This document shows, one piece after another, positions 13,630 through 20,073 of a stretch of 31,753 bases of DNA. Below the pieces are notes generated by a model. It ran no database searches. It had not been told where the DNA came from and worked only from the letters and a program-made list of their open reading frames with translations. The position numbers and the translations under genes are program-made. The DNA is from a virus: IMG/VR virus record IMGVR_UViG_3300029309_000191, positions 1 to 31,753 of that record; one strand, written 5' to 3'. Within the stretch, counting starts at the first letter, position 1, and each line of letters opens with the position of its first letter.

Positions 13630-15660
13630 ATGGAAGACTTGAACCCGACCGAATACGGTCTTAAATCCGAAACTCCTACGGTATGGCGTGACCTAGCTAT
13701 TAAAAGCGTAGAGGTAGACCAGCCTAAAAGGTCGGTCGTCGCCTACATCACTACGGACCGGGTAGACGAAGAGGGAGAGGTAGTCGTTCCGGAGGGTATC
13801 GACTTCTCCCGATTCAAGAAGACCGGGACCGTCTTTTATAACCACGACTACGCGGCTCCCTGCGGAGTTTGCGTAAATATCCGTCACGCCGATAACGGGA
13901 TTATTGCGACTACTAAGTTCCCGGCTCGTCCGGAAGGCTACGAGGGTAAATGGCTCGCGGACGAAGTCTTCGCAATGTTCGCTTCAGACCCTCCTATTGT
14001 CCGTTCGTTCTCTATCGGCTTTGCCTATATCCAAACCCGACAACCGAACCAAAAAGACTTTAAGCGATACGGTACGGAGGAAATCAAAAGAATCGTCTCT
14101 AAAAGCCGTATCCTAGAATATAGCGTAGCTCCGCTCCCGATGAACGAGGACGCGTTAGCTACGCAGGTTTATAAGAAACTCAAGCAGGACGAGGAATCGT
14201 CCGAAATTGTTATTACTCCCCAGGCATCATCGGACTATCTAGATAGCGGTAGCGAACTCGCTAACGGTGCAGAGCTAGAAGCCATGACTCAGCCAGAGCG
14301 GTCTTATTTTATTCCTACTAAAGAAAAGGATTTACCTATGAGCGATGAACTCGCTAAAAAAATGATGGTAGACCTCAAGCCTGATATGACTCTGGGCGAA
14401 CTCCTTAACGCTATGTCTAGCGAAAAGGCGGACGAAGCAGAAGATAAGCGGGACGAGGTAGCCAAAGATGTGGCCTACGCTAAGGCAGACGAAGAAGAAA
14501 AAGAGAAAAAGAATAAGGAAGAAGACGAGGACAAAATGAAGTCCTTGGCGGCTGGCCTTTCTGAACTCGTCAAAAAGTCTGCTAACGAAGGTCGCCGACG
14601 CGTGGCCGCCGCTACTCCGGTCGTTACCGCTCCTTCTTACTCCGGTCGTCTTAAGAACCTTAAAGACCAGGAAACCGCTTACGGTCTCGGTCAGTTCTAC
14701 TTGTCAGCTATGGGCAATAAGTCCGCTGGTCAGTGGGTCCACGACCGTTACGGTATTAAGGCTCACGGCGAAACCGTGAACTCTCTCGGTGGCTTCCTCG
14801 TTCCGGAAGAACTGGAGCAAGCGATTATCGACCTCCGGGCCGACTTCGGTAAGTTCCGCGCAAATACTCGCGTTCTGAACATGAGCCGGGATACTCTGCT
14901 TATTAACCGTATTGCAGGTGGCCTTACCGCTTCCTTCGTCGGTGAAGGCTCCGCTATCTCCGAAACCGATGCCAGCTTTGACCAAGTTAGCCTCGTCGCT
15001 CGTAAATGCGCTACCTTGACCCGCTACTCCCGCGAACTCGCAGAAGATGCAGTTATTAACGTCGGAGACTTTATTAGTGGTGAAGTTGCACGAGCTTTCG
15101 CTAACAAGGAAGACGAAGCCGGGTTTAACGGCGATGGTACTTCTACTCACGGCGGTATCGTCGGTCTTAAGAGTGCAGTCGGCTCCGCCGGTACTCACCA
15201 GACCGGTGGCGTTCTTTCGGCTACTACTATCGCAGACCTTACTACCTTGGTCGGTAAGGCTCCGGAGTACGTCTTTACCCAGGGTCGTCCGAAGTTCTAC
15301 TTCTCTACCCAAACCTATCACACCGTCATCATGGACCTTATGGCCGATGCAGGCGGCAACACGGCTAGCATTCTTGCCGGAGGTATCGCGGCTCCGTCGC
15401 TCTTCGGTTACGAGGTCGTTCTTTCCGACGTTCTCTTGAAGGCTACCGCCACTAACACCATCTTCGGCTACTTCGGTGCCTTGGAGCTTGGTACTTCGAT
15501 GGGCGACCGTCGTCCTACCGAGATTGCGGTTAGTGAAGATCGTTACTTCGAATCCGACCAAATCGGCGTTCGCGGTACTACTCGCTTCGATATTAACTGC
15601 CACGACGTTGGCGACTCCTCCGAAGCCGGAGCGGTCGTTGCAATTAAGACGGCATCGTAA
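13630..15660 (+). CDS. Prohead protease - scaffold - HK97-type major capsid protein fusion
   Basis: The ATG at 13630 has an AGGA site and follows the portal stop by one base; 676 residues. Residues about 15-190 are an S78-type prohead protease: H72 in YNHDYAAPCG, S126/S128 in VRSFSIGF and the strand SRILEYSVAPLP. Residues about 237-330 are a Lys/Glu-rich scaffold-like coiled coil (EEEKEKKNKEEDEDK). About 340-676 are the HK97 major capsid fold (GGFLVPEE, FVGEGSAI, GFNGDGTSTHGGIVGL). An in-frame ATG at 14338 with its own AAGGA site could make scaffold-capsid alone. From there codons shift towards GAA, CTC, GGT and CGT, as expected for a very highly expressed product. The scaffold is presumably cleaved off by the protease during maturation. 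Confidence 0.95.
   Translation: MEDLNPTEYGLKSETPTVWRDLAIKSVEVDQPKRSVVAYITTDRVDEEGEVVVPEGIDFSRFKKTGTVFYNHDYAAPCGVCVNIRHADNGIIATTKFPARPEGYEGKWLADEVFAMFASDPPIVRSFSIGFAYIQTRQPNQKDFKRYGTEEIKRIVSKSRILEYSVAPLPMNEDALATQVYKKLKQDEESSEIVITPQASSDYLDSGSELANGAELEAMTQPERSYFIPTKEKDLPMSDELAKKMMVDLKPDMTLGELLNAMSSEKADEAEDKRDEVAKDVAYAKADEEEKEKKNKEEDEDKMKSLAAGLSELVKKSANEGRRRVAAATPVVTAPSYSGRLKNLKDQETAYGLGQFYLSAMGNKSAGQWVHDRYGIKAHGETVNSLGGFLVPEELEQAIIDLRADFGKFRANTRVLNMSRDTLLINRIAGGLTASFVGEGSAISETDASFDQVSLVARKCATLTRYSRELAEDAVINVGDFISGEVARAFANKEDEAGFNGDGTSTHGGIVGLKSAVGSAGTHQTGGVLSATTIADLTTLVGKAPEYVFTQGRPKFYFSTQTYHTVIMDLMADAGGNTASILAGGIAAPSLFGYEVVLSDVLLKATATNTIFGYFGALELGTSMGDRRPTEIAVSEDRYFESDQIGVRGTTRFDINCHDVGDSSEAGAVVAIKTAS
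14325..14340 (+). promoter_or_regulatory. Internal ribosome site and start for separate capsid translation
   Basis: AAAGGA at 14325-14330 lies 7 bases before an in-frame ATG (14338-14340) that begins MSDELAKKMMVDL, residue 237 of the fusion. This looks like the natural N-terminus of a scaffold-capsid protein. It would let the phage make far more capsid subunits than protease from a single gene. The alternative is that this is only a fortuitous in-frame Met and all capsid comes from proteolysis of the fusion. Confidence 0.55.
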
Positions 15661-15677
15661 GAAAGGAACTCGCTCAA

Positions 15678-16091
15678 ATGAACCGATTCCAAAATGTCAC
15701 CTTTAAGCATTTCTCCGAGAGCGATGCTAGCGCGCAGGATAAAGAGATTGACTGCCTCAATGCAGACTACCTTGTAGTCCAGTTCTTTACCTCCGGCGGC
15801 TCTGATGCAGTTATGGCGGAACTCCGCCTTCTGGAGTCCGATGCTTCCGGGTCCGGTCAAGTCGAGATTAGCGGTACTGATATTGCCGCCGACGTTACCT
15901 CACCAGCTGCGGTCGCCGCAGATGCTGGGTGCGCGTTGTTCGTCGTAGACTTGCGCGCTCGTAAGCGTTTCATCACCGTTGGCTTCGATGGTCCCGCATC
16001 GTCCGCTAACTACGTTGCAGCGTTTACCCTTAACGACCAAAAGCCTATTACCGATGCTTCCGCCGATTGGAAGAAGCGGGTTCTTATCTAA
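15678..16091 (+). CDS. Head decoration/stabilisation protein (putative)
   Basis: A 137-residue protein directly after the capsid gene with an AAAGGA site. It is beta-rich, with short strands (YLVVQFF, AELRLLES, CALFVVDL, RFITVGFDG and NYVAAFTLN) and no membrane segment. Codon use matches the capsid part of the preceding gene, indicating high expression. Small beta-rich proteins in this position are usually capsid decoration proteins. I do not recognise a named family, so the role rests on position, size and codon bias. A 20-base-pair hairpin follows its stop. Confidence 0.85.
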   Translation: MNRFQNVTFKHFSESDASAQDKEIDCLNADYLVVQFFTSGGSDAVMAELRLLESDASGSGQVEISGTDIAADVTSPAAVAADAGCALFVVDLRARKRFITVGFDGPASSANYVAAFTLNDQKPITDASADWKKRVLI

Positions 16092-16111
16092 GAACGGTCG
16101 TTACCTAGTAC

Positions 16112-16161
16112 CTCCTCTCAAAGGACCGGTGACCCGTTCGTGGTCACCGGTCCGAGAGGAG
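16112..16161 (+). terminator. Very strong hairpin after the capsid genes
   Basis: A perfect 12-bp stem (GGACCGGTGACC at 16123-16134 with GGTCACCGGTCC at 16142-16153) has a 7-base loop. Across a 3-base AAA bulge it is extended by 8 more pairs (CTCCTCTC at 16112-16119 with GAGAGGAG at 16154-16161). No T-run follows, so it is not a classical intrinsic terminator. It may reduce read-through, be an RNase processing site, or protect the 3' end of abundant capsid mRNA. It lies in the 105-base gap before the connector gene. Confidence 0.55.
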
Positions 16162-16196
16162 AGGTCTAAGTAGAAAGTAAAAGAGGAACAAACCTA

Positions 16197-17078
16197 ATGG
16201 CTCTAGCAGATAACGCGTTAGTCTCGTTGGCGGACACAAAGACCTACCTTGGAGTTTCCGGGTCTTCGGACGACTCTTTGCTAGAGCGGCTAATTAATTC
16301 TCAGTCCACCAGGATTGAAACCTACTGCGACCGAAAATTTAGAAAAGGCACTTATACCGAGTCCTACAACGGAAACCGACAACTTAAGCTTCGTCTCCGT
16401 AACTTCCCAGTTATCAAAATTAGTCGTCTCGCTATTGGAAACCGTTTAGCTTTCACCGTTGAAGCGGACAATACGACCGACCTTAGAAACGTCGTCGAAG
16501 TCCAAGAGGATAGGGTTCTTCTTACCCGGCACGACTCTGCTGGAAGTAAGACCGAAACGACCCTAACTTTCGCCTCTAAACCTACGGCTTCTGAGCTTGT
16601 AACTTCTATCTCGGCTACTACCGGGTTTACTGCGACCCTGGGGCAAAATTGCTTATCGGAGGATTTATTTCCAGCCGGTGGCGTTAACTGCCTTATCTCG
16701 TCTGCTCAGTTCTACTTTCCAGAACGGGACGATTTGCAATACCGACTTCACCACGACCGAGCGACTATCGAATTTGTAGACGTATCGGACATGGTATTTT
16801 TTGGGAAGAGGACTGACGCAGGCCTTCCGTTCCCGCAAACCTTTGCAGGTATCCGCGTAGACTACGAAGCAGGTTACGACGGTCTTAGCGAGATTCCTGC
16901 GGACTTAGCCCAAGCGTGCATTAAACTTGTGCAGTACGCGTATAACGACCGCGAGCAGAATACGACTATGCAGAGCGAGTCTATCGGTAGCTATACCTAT
17001 ACCCGGTCACAAGACCCGCTTATTACCGATGGCGACTTAGTTAAACTCCTAGCCCAATACGTGGACCGTAAATCGTGA
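16197..17078 (+). CDS. Head-tail connector (gp6-like adaptor)
   Basis: A 293-residue protein. The N-terminus LVSLADTKTYLGVSGSSDD, then LERLINSQSTRIETYCDRKF and a later VDYEAGY...IPADLAQACIKLV, match the helical HK97 gp6/SPP1 gp15 adaptor family that docks under the portal. It is longer than the usual 100-200 residues because about 100 residues with beta character (roughly 70-180) are inserted between the helical halves. It has an AGAGGAAC ribosome site. The stop overlaps the next gene as GTGA. It starts the head-tail joining cluster. Confidence 0.85.
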   Translation: MALADNALVSLADTKTYLGVSGSSDDSLLERLINSQSTRIETYCDRKFRKGTYTESYNGNRQLKLRLRNFPVIKISRLAIGNRLAFTVEADNTTDLRNVVEVQEDRVLLTRHDSAGSKTETTLTFASKPTASELVTSISATTGFTATLGQNCLSEDLFPAGGVNCLISSAQFYFPERDDLQYRLHHDRATIEFVDVSDMVFFGKRTDAGLPFPQTFAGIRVDYEAGYDGLSEIPADLAQACIKLVQYAYNDREQNTTMQSESIGSYTYTRSQDPLITDGDLVKLLAQYVDRKS

Positions 17079-17437
17079 GCGTTACTACTCTTATAGATAA
17101 GCATGGCGTAACGGTAAACCTAGAGAGAGCGACGACCTCCGTAGACGCTAGCGGCTTTCCCGTTCGGTCTTACTCGACGACCGCTAGCTTTGCGGTCGGC
17201 TTTGTGCAGCCCCAGTCGTCTTCTGAGCCAGTCCAATACGGTAGAGAAGAGCGGGTAATTACCCATAAGGTCTATTTTAAATCTGGGGTCGTGCTAGAAA
17301 GCGACGATATTTTAGTAGTCGGTACTCGTCGCCTTAAAGTTCTCGGAGTCTTAGACCCTGGGCTTTTCGTTACGAGCGGCTACCATATGGCTCACATTAT
17401 CGCGGACTGCGTAGAAGATGAAAGCGACGACGTTTAA
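17075..17437 (+). CDS. Head closure/stopper-like protein
   Basis: A GTG start overlaps the connector stop (GTGA); 120 residues. The small beta-barrel pattern (GVTVNLERA, SFAVGFVQP, VITHKVYFKSG and DILVVGTRRLKVLGV) and the position between adaptor and HK97 gp10-like genes fit the head-closure (stopper) family, which seals the packaged head. The sequence signature is weak, so the function is mainly from gene order. Confidence 0.8.
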   Translation: MSVTTLIDKHGVTVNLERATTSVDASGFPVRSYSTTASFAVGFVQPQSSSEPVQYGREERVITHKVYFKSGVVLESDDILVVGTRRLKVLGVLDPGLFVTSGYHMAHIIADCVEDESDDV

Positions 17438-17880
17438 TGGGAGCCGAGGGAAGACTAGACGCGAAGCGAATTAAGAACGCCGTAGTCGAAAGTCTGGCAA
17501 GCGGTCTTATCGCGTCGGCTATCGTTGTTCGTAATGCGTCGGTGAGCTTCTTCGTACACGATTCGAAAGGTTTAGGTCCGTCTAAAAATACCCAAACTCC
17601 GCCGGGAGACCCTAATACCGCGTCTGCTCCGGGAGTCCTTACGGGTAACTTGCGTCAATCTATCGACTACGACGACCGAGAAGTAAGGTCTAGTACGCCT
17701 AACGCTAAGGTCGGGACTCCTATTTTTTACGGCAAAATTCACGAGTTCGGAGGTCAATACGGGAACGCTAAATACCCGGCTAGACCTTTCCTCCGACCGG
17801 CTCTCTTTAATAACCGAGAGAAGGTCTTAACCACGATGCAGAAGAACTTCTTGCTTAAGTTTAAGGAGCTAATGAGATGA
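17437..17880 (+). CDS. HK97 gp10-like neck/tail completion protein
   Basis: A 147-residue protein overlapping the previous stop (TAATG). GVLTGNLRQSIDYD, then VGTPIFYGKIHEFGG and YPARPFLRPAL, are the hallmark strings of the HK97 gp10 family. These proteins take part in head-tail joining. The N-terminal 40 residues are helical. The last codons overlap the next gene as ATGA. Confidence 0.92.
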   Translation: MGAEGRLDAKRIKNAVVESLASGLIASAIVVRNASVSFFVHDSKGLGPSKNTQTPPGDPNTASAPGVLTGNLRQSIDYDDREVRSSTPNAKVGTPIFYGKIHEFGGQYGNAKYPARPFLRPALFNNREKVLTTMQKNFLLKFKELMR

Positions 17881-18290
17881 GCCAAGACGTGGTTAAAGGC
17901 TTTTACGATAAGCTTATTAGCGATACCTCCGCCGGGTCTTTTCGTACGCTTCTCTCTAACCGAATCTTTGAGGTAGAGGGACCGACGGAAGGAGCCTTTC
18001 CGCACGCCATTTTTCAAGTAGTGGCGACTCCTTACGAGGACACCTTTGACTCATCATCTCTAAAGGACTATATCTTCCAAGTCGATATCTACGGTAGGAA
18101 ACGTCTTGGGATGACTGCGGTAGGTGCAATCAACACGGCTCTTTTTTCGCTACTCGACCGACAAACCATTACGATTCCAAATAACGATCCTGGGCTAGTT
18201 CGGTGCGTTACCGAAGGCGTTAGGACGGTCGAAAATGACGCGGTGCGTATCCGCTCCGAATGGTTAGTACAAACAGGATCATTTAATTAA
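17877..18290 (+). CDS. Tail terminator-like protein (DUF3168 type)
   Basis: A 137-residue protein. The plan is an N-terminal helix (VVKGFYDKLISD), then FPHAIFQVVATPYEDTFDSS, LKDYIFQVDIYG, a helix (VGAINTALFSLLDRQ) and a final strand pair. This matches tail terminators of siphoviruses, which cap the tail tube and join it to the neck. The position, directly before the tail tube genes, supports this. The ATG overlaps the previous stop. Fourteen bases separate it from the first tail tube gene, which has its own AAGGA site. Confidence 0.85.
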   Translation: MSQDVVKGFYDKLISDTSAGSFRTLLSNRIFEVEGPTEGAFPHAIFQVVATPYEDTFDSSSLKDYIFQVDIYGRKRLGMTAVGAINTALFSLLDRQTITIPNNDPGLVRCVTEGVRTVENDAVRIRSEWLVQTGSFN

Positions 18291-18304
18291 AAAGGATTTT
18301 CAAA

Positions 18305-18715
18305 ATGGCACGACTTGTGGGCTCAGACGGTACTTGTACCGCGACCGGATTCAATATCAAATTTACGACTTGGAGCGCATCGTTTACGCAAGCCGTTACC
18401 GATACCTCCGCCTTTGGCGATAGCTTTGCCCAGAAGCGTGGCGGTCTTATGTCCGGTACGTTCTCGGCTGGTGGAGTTATGCAGTCTAACGCTGCTACTA
18501 CGACTCCAATTCCTATCGACTCTGCTAAGATTAACCTCGCTCCCGAAGGTGTCGCGGTAGTGTTGACGGCTGATAGTACGAATACCTCAACTTGGTCCGG
18601 GACTGCAGTTATTTCTAACTTCGCTCCTAGCGTAACGAACGCTGGAGAATCAACCGCGACCATCGACGGCGAGTTTACCGGAGATATCGCTATTACCTGG
18701 GACGAAACAGGTTAA
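18305..18715 (+). CDS. Major tail tube protein, copy 1
   Basis: A 136-residue beta-rich protein with a strong ribosome site (AAAAAGGA) and high-expression codon use. The sequence order RLVGSDGTC, SFTQAVTDTSAFGD, KRGGLMSGTFSAGG, FAPSVTNAGESTATIDGE and GDIAITWDE is shared almost step for step with the next gene. Position before the chaperone and tape measure and the repeated-sheet pattern support a tail tube subunit. This copy is the better-expressed one by ribosome site and codon choice. Confidence 0.88.
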   Translation: MARLVGSDGTCTATGFNIKFTTWSASFTQAVTDTSAFGDSFAQKRGGLMSGTFSAGGVMQSNAATTTPIPIDSAKINLAPEGVAVVLTADSTNTSTWSGTAVISNFAPSVTNAGESTATIDGEFTGDIAITWDETG

Positions 18716-18724
18716 AAGTCGTCT

Positions 18725-19174
18725 ATGTCGGTTGTAAGGCTAGTAGGGTCAGACGGTAACTGCTCCGTCTCCGGCTATAAGTTAAAGTTTAACTCTTGGT
18801 CCATGACTATGAGCCAAGTAGTTACGGATACTTCCGCTTTAGGAGATACGTTCTCGGTTAAGAGAGGCGGTCTTATGTCGGGTACGTTCTCCGCTAGCGG
18901 TACGTTATTTTCTAACGAAGTGAATAGCTCGCCGGTCCCGCACGCGGGAGACCCTAGCCTTAACCCGGTAAGCCAAGCTATCGCTCTTAGTTCGTCTGCA
19001 GTAGCTTTCGCCGCTTACGCTGCGGACTTCGATTCAGTCTCTAACGATTCTCTTTGGTCTGGCAATCTTGTGGTTGCCTCTTTCGCTCCCTCGGTTAATA
19101 ATGCTGGAGAGTCTACCGCCACGATTGACGGCGAGACTAGCGGAGATATAACTATTAACTGGGACGAGTCGTAA
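18725..19174 (+). CDS. Major tail tube protein paralog, copy 2
   Basis: A 149-residue paralog of the preceding gene: RLVGSDGNC, MSQVVTDTSALGD, KRGGLMSGTFSASG, FAPSVNNAGESTATIDGE and GDITINWDE. It carries about 13 extra residues in the middle (near 80-105). No clear Shine-Dalgarno is seen, and codon choice is less biased than in copy 1. It may therefore be a minor subunit, for example at the tail end, or a decorated tube variant. It probably arose by tandem duplication. Its stop overlaps the next gene as TAATG. Confidence 0.88.
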   Translation: MSVVRLVGSDGNCSVSGYKLKFNSWSMTMSQVVTDTSALGDTFSVKRGGLMSGTFSASGTLFSNEVNSSPVPHAGDPSLNPVSQAIALSSSAVAFAAYAADFDSVSNDSLWSGNLVVASFAPSVNNAGESTATIDGETSGDITINWDES

Positions 19175-19467
19175 TGCTACCGGGAAGAAGTTTAGAAGAC
19201 TGGGTAACGGTGCTAACCTTTAGAGGTCTTAAGACCGGGAAACTTATTACGAAAAGAACCGGAGGTACGTCTAACCAGACTATCGACGAGGCGCAGCTAG
19301 CCGCGTTACGTCTTTATTATTTGCAAGACGACCCAGACCGGATCGTAAGCATAGAAACTAAATCTCGTAGAGAGTGGCTGGAGCAGGCGCAGCCGGTGGA
19401 CTTGCCTGGGCAACCTAAGAAAAAGAGGCGGGTAAATGCTAAAAAGCGTAGAGGTAAAGCTCAATAA
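19174..19467 (+). CDS. Hypothetical protein between tail tube and tail chaperone
   Basis: A 97-residue protein of unknown function. An N-terminal half with strands (DWVTVLTFRG, GKLITKRTGG) is followed by a helix (EAQLAALRLYYL) and a very basic C-terminus (KKKRRVNAKKRRGK). It starts by TAATG overlap and its end overlaps the chaperone gene by 32 bases. Location suggests a tail assembly role; nothing in the sequence names it. Confidence 0.75.
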   Translation: MLPGRSLEDWVTVLTFRGLKTGKLITKRTGGTSNQTIDEAQLAALRLYYLQDDPDRIVSIETKSRREWLEQAQPVDLPGQPKKKRRVNAKKRRGKAQ

Positions 19468-19861
19468 CGAAATCTTCGACGTAAATATTTTCTCGGTCGC
19501 GGATATTCATAGAGTCGGAGAGGTTATCTACCGCTCTCGAAGGGATAACCTTATTAGCGACCTCGTAGCTCTAGGAGTGAGCGACGACGAGAAACTTAAG
19601 AAGGTCTCAGAGCTACGAGAGAAATGGTCTAACGGCTTAGAGGTACTACGTTCCGCCTACTCTATGGATGGCGCACAGATTATCTGCGACGAGGCTCTAG
19701 GAGACCTTGTCGATATTGACGAATGCACCGAACTCCAAGAACTCGTTACGGCTGCTACTCTTATTTGTGGTCTCCCTAACCCGTTCGAAGTTACCGCCGA
19801 ATCGGAAGAGCAAAAAGAAGCCGACGATGACTCCGAGGAGATTAAACCGGACGATCAATAA
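19436..19861 (+). CDS. Tail assembly chaperone, upstream (G-like) frame
   Basis: A 141-residue acidic protein ending in EEIKPDDQ, placed between tail tube and tape measure, the invariable position of tail assembly chaperones. VEVKLNNEIFDVNIFSVADI is followed by helical segments (ISDLVALGVSDDEKLKKV, DECTELQELVTAATLICGL). A second coding segment with no start codon follows in the -1 frame (19846-20073), as in lambda G and GT, where a programmed frameshift makes a minority fusion. The family binds the tape measure during tail assembly. The call rests on position, acidity and the downstream frame. Confidence 0.82.
   Translation: MLKSVEVKLNNEIFDVNIFSVADIHRVGEVIYRSRRDNLISDLVALGVSDDEKLKKVSELREKWSNGLEVLRSAYSMDGAQIICDEALGDLVDIDECTELQELVTAATLICGLPNPFEVTAESEEQKEADDDSEEIKPDDQ
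19844..19861 (+). other. Window for a -1 frameshift joining the two chaperone frames
   Basis: The -1 frame has a TAA at 19843-19845 and the 0 frame ends with TAA at 19859-19861, so any -1 shift must occur in these 18 bases. The 0-frame codons are AAA CCG GAC GAT CAA TAA. No canonical X-XXY-YYZ slippery heptamer is present. The nearest candidate is the single AAA codon preceded by T. Confidence 0.45.
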
Positions 19862-20073
19862 GCGCGCCGACTTCCGACGGAGAGCGGGATTGGACTAGGG
19901 AGCGAGCCTTAATCTCTCACTACTTCTCTGGAGTCGGCGAGCCGATAAACCTAACACTCCAGGAGTGGAACGGTCTTCTCCTGGAAATACCTAAACTTCT
20001 CTCGCTCGGAAAGTCTGCAGCTAAATCCGACCGAGAAAAAGTCGAGGAGGATATGAGGCAAATGTATGGCTGA
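19846..20073 (+). CDS. Tail assembly chaperone, downstream (T-like) segment in -1 frame
   Basis: An open frame of 75 codons ends with the TGA at 20071-20073, overlapping the tape measure start by 8 bases. It reads TSDGERDWTRERALISHYFS, then GVGEPINLTLQEWNGLLLEI and ends EKVEEDMRQMYG. The composition is protein-like and fills the otherwise empty 200 bases before the tape measure. There is no ATG, GTG or TTG near its beginning, so it should be made only as a -1 frameshift extension of the preceding gene. Terminase-to-tape-measure order and the lambda G/T precedent support this. The shift mechanism is not evident. Confidence 0.7.
   Translation, partial: TGRSISAPTSDGERDWTRERALISHYFSGVGEPINLTLQEWNGLLLEIPKLLSLGKSAAKSDREKVEEDMRQMYG

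Noticed and set aside
15047-15439. 130-codon + strand frame inside the capsid gene
   Set aside because: Leu/Ser/Arg-rich shadow of the capsid frame, with no start signal or motif.
14704-15603. 299-codon open frame on the minus strand opposite the capsid gene
   Set aside because: It mirrors the strongly codon-biased capsid sequence. The translated protein is a monotonous Ser/Thr/Val/Asp mix without motifs, and it has no ribosome site. The capsid frame is certain, so this is a shadow.
19707-19898. 63-codon + strand frame over the chaperone junction
   Set aside because: It is in the +1 phase and stops at 19898, while the protein-like segment that continues to the tape measure is in the -1 phase. 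It has no ribosome site and a very basic, low-complexity product.
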